From contig CAMDCN010000008.1 in the NCBI GenBank assembly GCA_945890485.1, forward strand, positions 62,001 to 126,000: a stretch of DNA of 64,000 bases, in the 5' to 3' direction. The DNA is from Candidatus Sulfopaludibacter sp. SbA3. Lineage in GTDB: Bacteria; Acidobacteriota; Terriglobia; Bryobacterales; Bryobacteraceae. The notes under the pieces are model-generated. The model had not been told where the DNA came from and did not search any database. It saw nothing but the letters and a program-made list of their open reading frames with translations. Below, piece after piece: positions 1 through 8,943 of the stretch; position 1 is the first letter of the stretch, and each line of letters begins with the position of its first letter. The translations under genes and the position numbers were made by a program.

Positions 1-542
1 CGCTATTCCTGATGCGGGACCCAAAGGCTCGGATCCGTTTGGTTGTGCTCTCGGTGTCCGGATACTTCCTGGTGTCGTTCCTGATCATGCCGGCTCTCGA
101 TTCCTTCACCGGAGGTGCTCTCGGTCATCGGTTCGAAAGCACGAACCTGAGTCACCGCGACGAGCTCGTCTTCGCCGACCTCGCCATTTGGATGGAGAAC
201 CCGGTCGGGGGGAGCGGCCCGGGCGTCTCCAAATCGGTCCGTGCGTCGATGACCCATTCAAGCAGCATTGCCCATACCGAGTTCAGCCGCCTGTTGTCCG
301 ACCATGGCCTGTTTGGCATTGTAGCGATGGGGACCTTGTTCATCATGGGCCTGCGGATGCTGGTAATGGCGCAAACTGGCGGCCATCGCGCGTTCGTCGC
401 AGTGATGGTGTCGTGGAGTTTGATCTACATGGCGGTGAACGGAATGCGGCTGGTAGCACCTTCGCTACTGCTTGGTTTCGGAGCGCTCCATTGGAAGACA
501 TTGCTCTCGGATCGGGCATTCTACATCAAGGAGGAGGTATGA
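1..542 (+). CDS. O-antigen ligase/polymerase (Wzy-like), C-terminal part
   Basis: The reading frame is open from base 3, so the gene starts outside the window and only about 179 C-terminal residues are seen. It has a hydrophobic segment near the window edge, then a loop with the pattern ENPVGGSGPG and AHTEFSRLLSDHGLFG, followed by two more hydrophobic segments. The ENPxxGxGPG plus HxEFxxLLxxHGLFG pattern is typical of the periplasmic loop and last helices of the O-antigen ligase / Wzy polymerase superfamily, which act on lipid-linked glycans at the inner membrane. The stop overlaps the next gene by four bases (ATGA), so it is the upstream member of the polysaccharide operon. Ligase versus polymerase cannot be decided from this fragment. 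Confidence 0.75.
   Translation, partial: LFLMRDPKARIRLVVLSVSGYFLVSFLIMPALDSFTGGALGHRFESTNLSHRDELVFADLAIWMENPVGGSGPGVSKSVRASMTHSSSIAHTEFSRLLSDHGLFGIVAMGTLFIMGLRMLVMAQTGGHRAFVAVMVSWSLIYMAVNGMRLVAPSLLLGFGALHWKTLLSDRAFYIKEEV
528..534 (+). promoter_or_regulatory. Ribosome binding site of the methyltransferase
   Basis: AAGGAGG lies 4 bases before ATG at 539, inside the end of the upstream gene. It fixes the start at 539 although the frame stays open upstream to an ATG at 188. Confidence 0.75.
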
Positions 543-1384
543 TCACCAAGCTTAAGGTGGTGCCCTTCCGGCTGGAGGCCGCGCCGAAAACCGATCTGCC
601 GCGTGTTATCGGTCGATCCGAAGCGACTCTGCACTCTACTCCCCAGCGGTGGTTACAATCCTCGTTTGGGCTTCTGGATATCCACACCCGTCAGAAGTGG
701 ACGCTCCTGCGGCCGCTGCTGGGAGGTCTGCCCAGACGGGGTGTTCGCCTGCTGGACGCCGGCTGCGGTACCGGACGTTGGGCTCTCGAACTGGCCTCCT
801 ATCGTCCCCAATGGCAAATCGTGGGCGTCGACATGGACGAGCAATCGATTGCCGAGGCTCGTTCTCGGTCGCAGCGGCTTGGGCTCAAGAATGTCACCTT
901 TGAGCTATCGAGCTTCCTGGACTTCCAGCCCCCCGAGCGATTCGACGTGCTCTTGTCGATAGCTTCGGCCCACTATCTCGCCAGGGAGGGGAAGGCCCAG
1001 ATCCTGTTTTCCCGCTTCGCACAATGGCTGATACCCGGCGGGACGCTACTCCTATATGGGCCGCGGGAACCCGAACTGATCCCGGCACTCGGTTGGCTGC
1101 CGCCGCTCACCAATGATTGGGGATTCTCCCGTCTCCACTTGTTGGAACTCTGCCGTTCTAACGGGCTGGAAACCGCGACCGAAGGCGCCTACGGCCTCTT
1201 CCCCGTGATCGGCCGTACGGCAACTGTGGCGAAGCAAATCGCCATTGCCACGGACAAGAATCCCATCGTCCGTGCTGCTGCCTATCCGGTCGTTCTGGCG
1301 CTTGGATCCGTTGGGCTTTCCGCTCCACGAATCGAAGAGCCTTCTTCAGCCTGGCTGCTCGTGGCACGAAGGAGCGACGCATGA
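539..1384 (+). CDS. SAM-dependent class I methyltransferase
   Basis: This 281-residue protein has a Rossmann-type methyltransferase core. Motif I, LLDAGCGTG, is at residues 71-79 and the acidic residue that usually binds the SAM ribose lies in VGVDMD (residues 95-100). A post-I segment FDVLLSIASAHYL and the PGGTLLLYGP strand follow. The start is chosen from a strong Shine-Dalgarno site and the ATGA overlap with the upstream gene; its own stop overlaps the deacetylase start in the same way. Its position among glycan genes suggests that it methylates a sugar or a lipid-linked intermediate, but the substrate is inferred only. Confidence 0.85.
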   Translation: MITKLKVVPFRLEAAPKTDLPRVIGRSEATLHSTPQRWLQSSFGLLDIHTRQKWTLLRPLLGGLPRRGVRLLDAGCGTGRWALELASYRPQWQIVGVDMDEQSIAEARSRSQRLGLKNVTFELSSFLDFQPPERFDVLLSIASAHYLAREGKAQILFSRFAQWLIPGGTLLLYGPREPELIPALGWLPPLTNDWGFSRLHLLELCRSNGLETATEGAYGLFPVIGRTATVAKQIAIATDKNPIVRAAAYPVVLALGSVGLSAPRIEEPSSAWLLVARRSDA

Positions 1385-2268
1385 GCGGGCGGCCACTTCC
1401 CGGGCGCCTTCTGCTCTTCTGGGACTACGACACACAGTGGGGGGCTGACCGTTCCCGCAGTGGCGGCGGCCAGAAAGAGTGGGGGCCGGATGAGTTTGTG
1501 AACACCGACCGGCTGTTGACCATGCTGGATCAGTATCGAGTACCTTCCTGTTTCGCCGTCGTTGCGGCCGCCGCCAGACCCGGCTTGCGCCCCTATCACG
1601 ATCCTGAGCAGATCCGGGCCATTCATGCCGCCGGCCATGAGGTAGGCTGCCACTCCCTCCACCACGACTGGCTACCCGCTCTCTCTCCGTCCCAATTGCA
1701 CGACAATCTTTCGAGGAGCCGCGAACTGCTGGAAGGTTGCATCGGCGCCGCTGTCTGCACGTTCGTGCCGCCCTACAATCAGCCGTTTCATTATCCTGGC
1801 GCACTTTCGTTCAGCCGCTCGGAGCGCAACGAGGCGGGCCCCAATCATCTCGGCTTTTCCGCTCTGTGCCGTGCCCTGGCCGTCACCGGCTATCGCTTCT
1901 GCCGGGCCGCCTATCGCCCGATGCCACAGCGGATCATGGAGGCCCTTCTGCGCCGTTCCTGTGATTCTCCCGGGACGATTAAAAACATCGAAGGCGTATC
2001 CTGTCTCCGTCTGAACGCCGGTTGCGGCTTCACCGATCATGCCATCAATATGGTGCGGCGATGCGCTCGCGACGGCGGATATGCCGTTCTGTACGGTCAT
2101 CCTCATTCTCTCTCCGTTGATGGCCCGCAGTCGTTTGCTCACCTCGTGCGGGTCCTGGCTGTTGTGCGGGATCTGGTGAATCAGAAACAGTTGCAGGTGG
2201 TTCGGCCCAGCGAAATTGCGGTCCCTCCGCAGGCCGGCGTTGGGGAGGTGGCCCATGCACGCTCCTAG
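1381..2268 (+). CDS. Polysaccharide deacetylase (NodB-like, CE4 family)
   Basis: The 295-residue product carries the NodB homology pattern. The first acidic motif is WDYDTQWG near residues 14-21, and the metal-binding segment GHEVGCHSLHH is at residues 85-95, where H91 and H95 fit the HxxxH ligands. A C-terminal YGHPHSLS segment resembles the late histidine motif. CE4 enzymes remove N- or O-acetyl groups from polysaccharides, here presumably the glycan made by the operon. There is no signal peptide, so the enzyme would act on cytoplasmic lipid-linked intermediates or is exported otherwise. The stop lies 11 bases inside the next gene. Confidence 0.8.
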   Translation: MSGRPLPGRLLLFWDYDTQWGADRSRSGGGQKEWGPDEFVNTDRLLTMLDQYRVPSCFAVVAAAARPGLRPYHDPEQIRAIHAAGHEVGCHSLHHDWLPALSPSQLHDNLSRSRELLEGCIGAAVCTFVPPYNQPFHYPGALSFSRSERNEAGPNHLGFSALCRALAVTGYRFCRAAYRPMPQRIMEALLRRSCDSPGTIKNIEGVSCLRLNAGCGFTDHAINMVRRCARDGGYAVLYGHPHSLSVDGPQSFAHLVRVLAVVRDLVNQKQLQVVRPSEIAVPPQAGVGEVAHARS

Positions 2269-3331
2269 GCACGCCGCACTAAATGGTTCTAACGGTTCGA
2301 TTCTGGTGGTGGGAAACTTTCTGTCTGGGTCTGTCGACGTTCGTTGTGTCTGCGAAGACCTCTCGGAGCATCTACAGGAGTCGGGTTGGCGAGTGCAGCG
2401 AACTTCCACGATTCTCTCGCGGCCACTGCGCTTGCTTGACATGGTCTCGACGGCGTGGCGCCATCGGGACGGATATGAAATCGCCGTTGTCGACGTCTAC
2501 AGTGGTCTCTCGTTCCTCTGGGCCGAGGCTGTCTGCCAAGTTCTCTCCCGGGCCGGGAAACCATTTGTTCTTACCCTTCACGGCGGTAATATCCCGGCGT
2601 TCGCCCGGCGCTGGCCTTCGCGCGTGCGCCGGCTGCTCCGTTCGGCCGATTTGGTCACGGCGCCGTCCGCATATCTTCGGGAACAGATGCTCGCCTACCG
2701 GAACGAAATCGAACTGATCCCGAACGCGATTGACCTGCTCTCCTACCCCTACGTCCTCCGGCCAAAAGTAACGCCGCGGTTGATCTGGCTTCGAGCGTTT
2801 CACGAGATCTACAATCCGACGCTCGGGCCTCAAATCCTGTCGATTCTGGAAACAGAATTTCCGGACGTAGAACTCATTATGATCGGCCGTGACAAAGGCG
2901 ATGGCAGCTTGCAGCGCACGCGCCAACTCGCCCATCGGCTTGGCGTTTCACGTCGTTTGCAGACGCCTGGCGGCGTCCCCAAATGGGACGTTCCCGCGTG
3001 GCTGAATCGGGGGGACATCTTCCTGAACACCACCCGGGTCGACAATACTCCTATCAGCGTCCTGGAAGCGATGGCCTGTGGGCTTCCGGTTGTCAGCACC
3101 AACGTCGGCGGTATCCCGTATCTGCTCGATCATGGTCGCACCGCGCTCCTCACCGCCGACGACAATGCCGGCGAAATGGCCAACGCCATTCGCACTCTCC
3201 TCGTTGACCCGGCGACGGCGGCACGGCTCTCCGCCGCTGGGCGTGACCTCGTCACTGCCTTCAGTTGGCAACGTGTCCTGCCAAGGTGGCAGGACCTACT
3301 CAACTCTTTGCGCCATCGCCGCAGCCTATGA
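2255..3331 (+). CDS. Glycosyltransferase family 4
   Basis: The protein is 358 residues long from ATG 2255, which follows GGGGAGG; an upstream in-frame ATG at 2216 lacks such a site. It has a GT-B layout. The N-terminal half contains ILVVGNFLSG and a LTLHGGNIP segment. The C-terminal half contains the donor-binding pattern TPISVLEAMACGLPVV followed by GGIPYLL, which is the E-x7-E region of GT4 enzymes. It should transfer a nucleotide-activated sugar in the cytoplasm during polysaccharide repeat-unit assembly. It overlaps the deacetylase upstream and the CapK-like gene downstream (ATGA). Confidence 0.85.
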   Translation: MHAPRHAALNGSNGSILVVGNFLSGSVDVRCVCEDLSEHLQESGWRVQRTSTILSRPLRLLDMVSTAWRHRDGYEIAVVDVYSGLSFLWAEAVCQVLSRAGKPFVLTLHGGNIPAFARRWPSRVRRLLRSADLVTAPSAYLREQMLAYRNEIELIPNAIDLLSYPYVLRPKVTPRLIWLRAFHEIYNPTLGPQILSILETEFPDVELIMIGRDKGDGSLQRTRQLAHRLGVSRRLQTPGGVPKWDVPAWLNRGDIFLNTTRVDNTPISVLEAMACGLPVVSTNVGGIPYLLDHGRTALLTADDNAGEMANAIRTLLVDPATAARLSAAGRDLVTAFSWQRVLPRWQDLLNSLRHRRSL

Positions 3332-4731
3332 ACCCCATCTTTTACGAGATATACGGCAAGCTGCCACCATTGCTGCGTACCGTTCCGGCGACCTTGCGCG
3401 GTTACTATCTTCGTTCCTGGCGTTATGGTTCGGAGACGCCGCAAATCGTTGCCCAGGCCATCGAGCGCGAACAATGGACCTCCACGCAGTGGCAGGTGTG
3501 GCAGAGCGAAAGGCTGGCCCGTCAACTGCATCGTGCCGCCACGCGGGTCCCCTACTATCGCGAACAGTGGCGGCAGCGGCGGCTGCGGGGCGACAATGCC
3601 TCTTGGGAACTGCTCGCTAACTGGCCAGTGCTCGAGAAGAGTACCGTTCGTGAGGTGGGTCCGGCGCTGGTGGCGGACGATTGCGATCGGTCAAAGATGT
3701 TCGCTGATCGTACCAGCGGCACCACAGGCACCCCGCTCACCATCTGGCAGCGGCGCCCGGCCATTCGCAACTGGTACGGTCTGTTTGAGGCGCGCACCCG
3801 TCTTTGGTATGGCGTGTCGCGGTTCTCCCGTTGGGCAATCCTTGGGGGCCAAGCCGTCACTCCGCTGTCCCAACGAAAGCCGCCTTATTGGGTGTGGAAC
3901 CACGCGCTACAGCAGCTGTATCTATCCACCTTTCATTTGAAAGCGGAGTTCATTCCCGACTACGTCAAGGCTATCCGGCATCACCGCATTGAGTATCTGG
4001 TGGGGTACAGCGCCGCTCTTCATGTCTTGGCCCGCCATCTGTTGACCATGGGTGTTCGGCTCCCGATGAAAGTTGTCGTCACCAACGCGGAACCGCTGTT
4101 TCCGCAACAACGCGAAGCGATTGAAGAGGCGTTTTGTTGCCCCGTTCACGCCACCTACGGTATGGCGGAGGCAGTTGTGGCCGCTTCCGAGTGCGAGCAC
4201 GGTACGCTGCATCTCTGGCCGGACGCCGGCGTCGTTGAGGTTCTTTCTGACGGCGCTCCCGTCGCGCCAGGCCTCTCCGGAGACCTCGTTTGTACTGGGC
4301 TCCTCAACCCAGACATGCCGTTGATTCGCTACGCAGTCGGAGACCGAGGACGCCTCTCCGCTCAACCAGAGCCGTGCGCTTGCGGCCGAACGCTACCCCG
4401 CTTAGAGTCCGTGGAAGGCCGCACAAACGATTCCCTGCTCGCCCGTGACGGTCGCCGCGTGTTCTGGTTGAATCCTGTTTTCTATGGTCTGCCGGTTGTC
4501 GAAGCCCAGATCATCCAGGAGTCGCTGGACCTTGTCCGCATCCTCTACGTCGCTGCGGCCGGCTTTAACCACCAGGTGGCCCAAACCATTGTCAACCGGG
4601 TCCACAAACTAATCGGACCCGTAGAAGTCCGTCTGGAGTCCGTCGCCCAGGTGCCGAGGGAATCAAGCGGCAAGTTCCGCGCCGTGCTGTGCCGCGTCCC
4701 GAATCAGGTCGAGTCCGCAATCCATCGATAG
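3328..4731 (+). CDS. CapK/PaaK-like AMP-forming ligase
   Basis: This is a 467-residue adenylating enzyme of the phenylacetate-CoA ligase / CapK type. The P-loop-like TSGTTGTPL is at residues 129-137, ATYGMAEA lies mid-protein, and there is a C-terminal ESSGKFRAV segment with the catalytic-lysine context. A short Cys-rich stretch CACGRTLPRLESVEGR is typical of this family. The start at 3328 overlaps the GT4 stop (ATGA). CapK relatives are common in capsule and exopolysaccharide loci, where they may activate an acyl or amino-acyl group for glycan decoration. The substrate here is unknown. Confidence 0.8.
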   Translation: MNPIFYEIYGKLPPLLRTVPATLRGYYLRSWRYGSETPQIVAQAIEREQWTSTQWQVWQSERLARQLHRAATRVPYYREQWRQRRLRGDNASWELLANWPVLEKSTVREVGPALVADDCDRSKMFADRTSGTTGTPLTIWQRRPAIRNWYGLFEARTRLWYGVSRFSRWAILGGQAVTPLSQRKPPYWVWNHALQQLYLSTFHLKAEFIPDYVKAIRHHRIEYLVGYSAALHVLARHLLTMGVRLPMKVVVTNAEPLFPQQREAIEEAFCCPVHATYGMAEAVVAASECEHGTLHLWPDAGVVEVLSDGAPVAPGLSGDLVCTGLLNPDMPLIRYAVGDRGRLSAQPEPCACGRTLPRLESVEGRTNDSLLARDGRRVFWLNPVFYGLPVVEAQIIQESLDLVRILYVAAAGFNHQVAQTIVNRVHKLIGPVEVRLESVAQVPRESSGKFRAVLCRVPNQVESAIHR

Positions 4732-4742
4732 TGGGTACCCTC

Positions 4743-5732
4743 ATGTCCTCTCCCCTTGTGTCCATCGTCATCGCTTGCCGCAACGAGGCTCGCTATATCG
4801 AAGACTGCATCCGCGGTTTCCTCGGCGGCACCGTCCCCGACATTGAGGTGATCATCGTCGATGGCGATTCCGACGACGGGTCGGCCGCCATTGTCGAGCG
4901 CATCGCCACCCTCGAAGACTCTCGCGTTCGCCTGCTTCACAATCCGGCTCGCCGTACTCCCATGGCCTTCAATCTCGGAATCCGGGCGGCCCGGGGCCGG
5001 TTCATCTCCATCTTTGGCGCCCATTCCGTCCCGGCTCCCGACTGGGTACAGGCGAATCTCAATGCGCTAACGGCGCACCCTGAGGCTGCCGCCGTCGGTG
5101 GTTTGCTCAATACCATCAGTCACACTTTTATTGGCAAGGCTATCGCCGCGGCGCTCAGTTCGCCATTCGGTGTCGGAAACGTCCGCTTTCGCGTGGGTGG
5201 TCAACCTGGCCCCACGGATACCGTCGTATTTGGATGCTATCGCCGGGAAGTGTTCACGAAATATGGACTATTTGACGAAAGCTTCCTGACCAACCAAGAC
5301 GACGAGTTCAACCTGCGTCTGGTGTCAAACGGCGAAGTTCTCTACTTCGATCCCAGCATTCGGCTCGACTACAATGCCCGGCCCACCTGGGGCAAGGCGC
5401 TCAATCAGTACTGGCGATACGGTCGCTACAAGCTCAATGTCTTCCGCAAGAATGGACAGATTGGGAGTTGGCGCCAACTGGTCCCCGCCGCGTGGACTGC
5501 TTTCCTGGTCCTAGCCAGTATCGGAGCTCTGTTCGTTCCAGCGCTTCGCATGCCCGCCGTCATCGGAGTGGCTGTTTATCTCACCGCGGGGCTGGTGGCC
5601 ATGGCTGCCAAGATTCCGCAATATGGAATGGCCTGCCTTCTCTTCCTTCCCGTTGCCGCCTCCATCCACCTTGCCTACGGCATCGGCACGTGGCAGGGAC
5701 TCTTCCACAGTGACTATACGCAGCGTCACTAG
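4743..5732 (+). CDS. Glycosyltransferase family 2 (ExoA-like)
   Basis: The 329-residue protein begins with VSIVIACRNEARYIEDCI and the metal/nucleotide motif IIVDGDSDDGS (D40 and D42 region), followed by the acceptor motif NQDDEFNLRL, all as in GT-A family 2 enzymes of the ExoA succinoglycan type. The last ~80 residues hold two or three hydrophobic helices that would anchor it to the inner membrane. The start is uncertain: ATG 4743 is used, but a GTG at 4731 overlaps the CapK stop. It probably adds one sugar to the lipid-linked repeat unit. Confidence 0.85.
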   Translation: MSSPLVSIVIACRNEARYIEDCIRGFLGGTVPDIEVIIVDGDSDDGSAAIVERIATLEDSRVRLLHNPARRTPMAFNLGIRAARGRFISIFGAHSVPAPDWVQANLNALTAHPEAAAVGGLLNTISHTFIGKAIAAALSSPFGVGNVRFRVGGQPGPTDTVVFGCYRREVFTKYGLFDESFLTNQDDEFNLRLVSNGEVLYFDPSIRLDYNARPTWGKALNQYWRYGRYKLNVFRKNGQIGSWRQLVPAAWTAFLVLASIGALFVPALRMPAVIGVAVYLTAGLVAMAAKIPQYGMACLLFLPVAASIHLAYGIGTWQGLFHSDYTQRH

Positions 5733-5752
5733 ACCCAACAAATCGTAAGCTC

Positions 5753-7507
5753 ATGATCGTCACTCCCGCCGCTCCTCGCGTTGCGCCCTTCGTCTTGCCC
5801 ACGACCTGGCTTTGCGCGCTCTTCCTTGCTCTCGCCTTGTCTGCCGCCGTTGCTTTCGGTTGGCTCACGTGGGGTCGGTATACCAAGCTTGCGCTACTGG
5901 TTGTCGAATACGGCCTCGTGCTGCCGGCGACGATTGCGTTCTGGCGGGCCGAGTCGGCACGGTCCGTCGAGCGATCACTGCGAGGTTGGCGGATCGCGTC
6001 GGTCGTCTTCTATTGCTGCGTGGCCTTTCCGCTCGCCGCCTTCTTCGGCGAAGCCACTTACTCAGGGGACGAGAGTGCCTATATTTTTCAGGCCCGCCTG
6101 TTCGCCGATGGCAAGCTAACCGCTGACGCTCCGGGCGCCGGTCCGTTTCCATCGTCTTCCCCGCTTGCTGATCCCGCTGTACGTCATCGGGTGTTCCGCT
6201 TCCAGCACCATCTCATCCACGAGGACCGGTGGTTCGGAAAGTATCCGCCCGGTTGGTCCGCTCTACTCGCTCCAGCCATGATGGTGCATCTTGAGCGGCT
6301 TTTAAACCCGCTGGCCGGGCTCGCGATTTTGTGGGTGACATGGCGCATTGGCCTACTGATCTTCGGTGCCATCGTGGCCGACTTCGCCCTTTTGCTGCTA
6401 GTCGCCTCACCCTTCTTTACGCTCAGTTGCATCGACTACCTATCGCACGCTTCTGCCTGTCTACTCCTTGCCGTCGCTCTCTATTGCCTCCTTCTCGCTT
6501 GGCGGCGAAGCGTCCCGGAGCCCAGTGAACATGCGTCTCCTCGCCGCCCCGCCGGCTGGTATCTGGGCGGTATGATGCTGTCGCTCTTCCTTCTCTGTCT
6601 GGTCAGGCCCTACGTAGCCGCTTGGACAGGGACAATCCTGGGCCTAGGCGCCTTGTGGGTGATGCGATATCGAGTGCGGAGCTCGTTGCTTCTGGTCTGC
6701 GCCGGGGGCGCGACAGCGGCGACTGCCGTTCTTGCCCTCCTGTCCTTCAATAAATTGGTCACCGGAGCTTATTGGCCGTACACATATGCTCTTTACACTG
6801 GCACGGTCGACATTGCGGAGGTCGCCTTCTCTCCGTCACAGCTTAGGGCCAATTTCACGGCTCTGACGTCGGTGTCCCTGGGAGAGACCATTGTCTCCAG
6901 CTTTCCGTTCGTCTTCCTTCTTGCCGCATTTGCCGTCTGGCGGGACCGTCGGAGATCCAAACTTGTCCTGCTATTCGGTGCGTTGGTGGCCTCGCTCTTT
7001 TTTGCCTATCTGGGGCAAAGCCGATCCTCCTTCTCGCTCATCGGAGAACGCTACTACTTCGAGACATTTTTCCTCGTTGCGCTGCTCGCCGCATGGGGTT
7101 GGGCTCTGCTCTGGCAGCGCCGCCGCTACACCGCCGGAAGGGCGGTCCTGGTTGCCTTCCTGCTCCTACAGGCCATGCTCTATCCAGTCTTTCTGCGTCG
7201 TCTGATCCAGTCTCACGAACCCGCCCGCCAGGTTATGTCTGCCATACGCCATCTGCCCATCGACGGTGCCGTTGTCTTTCTGAAAAACAGCCTTCAATTT
7301 CGTGCCTTCGACCTGAATCCGAATGAACCAGATTGGGGGCGAGCGCCCTTGTTCGTGATGACGGATCCTGGCCCCTCCCTCCGTCCTGATGTTGCCTGCT
7401 CCCTCGGACGAAGCCGCTGGATTGAGGTCGGATACAGCGACTCGACCGGGCTTGCTCTCATCGGGCCAGCCTCCTCTGTCAACTGCTCTGCCTTGACGGG
7501 CAGATAA
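5753..7507 (+). CDS. GT-C-fold membrane protein, probable glycosyltransferase
   Basis: The 584-residue protein is strongly hydrophobic with about ten to twelve predicted membrane helices. After the first helices comes a periplasmic loop with YSGDESAYIFQARLFADGKL, the acidic first-loop pattern found in GT-C (GT39/ArnT-like) transferases that use polyprenyl-phosphate sugars. It starts 20 bases after the GT2 gene and continues the operon. A role in periplasmic modification of the polysaccharide or of a surface protein is inferred. I see no motif that identifies the donor. Confidence 0.65.
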   Translation: MIVTPAAPRVAPFVLPTTWLCALFLALALSAAVAFGWLTWGRYTKLALLVVEYGLVLPATIAFWRAESARSVERSLRGWRIASVVFYCCVAFPLAAFFGEATYSGDESAYIFQARLFADGKLTADAPGAGPFPSSSPLADPAVRHRVFRFQHHLIHEDRWFGKYPPGWSALLAPAMMVHLERLLNPLAGLAILWVTWRIGLLIFGAIVADFALLLLVASPFFTLSCIDYLSHASACLLLAVALYCLLLAWRRSVPEPSEHASPRRPAGWYLGGMMLSLFLLCLVRPYVAAWTGTILGLGALWVMRYRVRSSLLLVCAGGATAATAVLALLSFNKLVTGAYWPYTYALYTGTVDIAEVAFSPSQLRANFTALTSVSLGETIVSSFPFVFLLAAFAVWRDRRRSKLVLLFGALVASLFFAYLGQSRSSFSLIGERYYFETFFLVALLAAWGWALLWQRRRYTAGRAVLVAFLLLQAMLYPVFLRRLIQSHEPARQVMSAIRHLPIDGAVVFLKNSLQFRAFDLNPNEPDWGRAPLFVMTDPGPSLRPDVACSLGRSRWIEVGYSDSTGLALIGPASSVNCSALTGR

Positions 7508-7523
7508 CATCCCAGGTCACTTA

Positions 7524-8909
7524 ATGCGTCCCCTCGCCGTCGTGTTCTCACTCGTTGTTTCGAGCCTCATCCATGGGGCCGATTTCAACGTGACGCCTTT
7601 CGGCTCCCCGTCCGGTGACGGCTCGGAGGCCTTTCCATGGGACCTCGCTTCCGCACTCGCTCACCCCCCCGTGGTTGCTCCGGGCGATACCATTTGGCTC
7701 CGCGAGGGAACGTATCGTGGGTCCTTTACCAGCCAGCTCACCGGCACCGCTGCTCATCCGATTGTTGTCCGCGCAGTGCCGGAGGCTCGTGTTGTAATCG
7801 ATGCCGATCGCAATACTCTCGTGCCCGCTGTCCTGACTATCCGCGGAGCGTACACGTGGATCTGGGGCATCGAGATTCTCAACTCGAATCCCGATCGAGC
7901 CTATCCCTCCCTCGCTTCCGGACGGGCCACCGGGGTGGACATCTTCGGCAGCGGAGTCCGTTTTATCAATTGTCTTGTGCACGACAACGGAAGTGGTATC
8001 GGTTTCTGGGCCAACTCGCAAGATTCGCAGCTCTACGGTTCCATCGTCTATAACAACGGCTGGGACGGCCCTGACCGTGGACACGGTCATGCCGTCTATG
8101 CCCAGAACGAAATCGGCATTAAGCGCATCACCGACTCCGTCTTCTTCAATTCCTTCAGCCACGGAATCCACATATATGGATCGGAAGAAGCGGCCCTAAA
8201 TCATTTCCGGGTCGAGGGCAATATTTCCTTCAACAACGGGCTCCTGTCGCGTACCGGCATCACCCGGAACATCCTCCTCGGAGGGGGTACCGTGGCCAGG
8301 GACAATGTGCTGTCCGACAACTACACCTACTTTTCGCCCTCCCCGATTGTCGGGCAAAACAATATCGGCTATCGCGCCGGCTGCGACGGCGTAACCGTCA
8401 AACGAAACTACCTTGCCAACGGTGGACTGGTCGCCATCGAGTGCCGTAACTTCACGATTGAGGAAAACTTCTTCCACCCTTACATCTTTGGCTTTCCCAT
8501 CGAACAACTGCCGTCCAATATCTACGTCCGCACCCGCCCCACCGGCACCCGAATCTTTCTTCGTCCCAATGAGTATGAGCCCGGCCGTGCTCATCTCGCC
8601 ATATTCAATTGGGACCGTCACGACACTGTTTCTGTCGACCTCTCCTCGATCCTAAAGGTGGGTCAACCCTTTCAAATTCGAGACCTGCAGAATCCGCTAG
8701 GGCCGCCAGTGATTGGCGGGTCATTCTCAGGCCAAGCGCTCAGCATTCCCCTCAACCTCACCACGGTAGCCGGCCCGATAGGCGAACCTGGAGTCTCTCC
8801 CGCACACACTCCTTCCGAGTTCGGGGCCTTCCTGGTACTTCCCTATGCCGCGCCGGTTCGCAAACGCGGCGAGGACACCGGCGCCAGCCGCCTGTCCTCC
8901 AAACCATAA
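7524..8909 (+). CDS. Secreted right-handed beta-helix protein
   Basis: The 461-residue product has a signal peptide (MRPLAVVFSLVVSSLIHGAD) followed by a pectate-lyase-like beta-helix. It has the dense repeat character VHDNGSG, GHGHAVYAQN and SHGIHIYGSEEA, and many Asn residues in turn positions. It is the short paralogue of the two long minus-strand genes at 11289 and 14460; all share the N-terminal region around GDTIWLR-GTY and the NGWD/EGxDRGHGH block. Proteins of this fold inside exopolysaccharide loci are often lyases or epimerases, but I see no definite catalytic set. It sits in the operon 16 bases after the GT-C gene. Confidence 0.75.
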   Translation: MRPLAVVFSLVVSSLIHGADFNVTPFGSPSGDGSEAFPWDLASALAHPPVVAPGDTIWLREGTYRGSFTSQLTGTAAHPIVVRAVPEARVVIDADRNTLVPAVLTIRGAYTWIWGIEILNSNPDRAYPSLASGRATGVDIFGSGVRFINCLVHDNGSGIGFWANSQDSQLYGSIVYNNGWDGPDRGHGHAVYAQNEIGIKRITDSVFFNSFSHGIHIYGSEEAALNHFRVEGNISFNNGLLSRTGITRNILLGGGTVARDNVLSDNYTYFSPSPIVGQNNIGYRAGCDGVTVKRNYLANGGLVAIECRNFTIEENFFHPYIFGFPIEQLPSNIYVRTRPTGTRIFLRPNEYEPGRAHLAIFNWDRHDTVSVDLSSILKVGQPFQIRDLQNPLGPPVIGGSFSGQALSIPLNLTTVAGPIGEPGVSPAHTPSEFGAFLVLPYAAPVRKRGEDTGASRLSSKP

Positions 8910-8943
8910 CCCACTCCCCTCTTCAAAGGAACCAGGTATCGCC

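Noticed and set aside
188-538. Upstream extension of the methyltransferase frame to ATG 188
   Set aside because: It overlaps the polymerase gene over its whole length; AAGGAGG and the ATGA overlap favour ATG 539.
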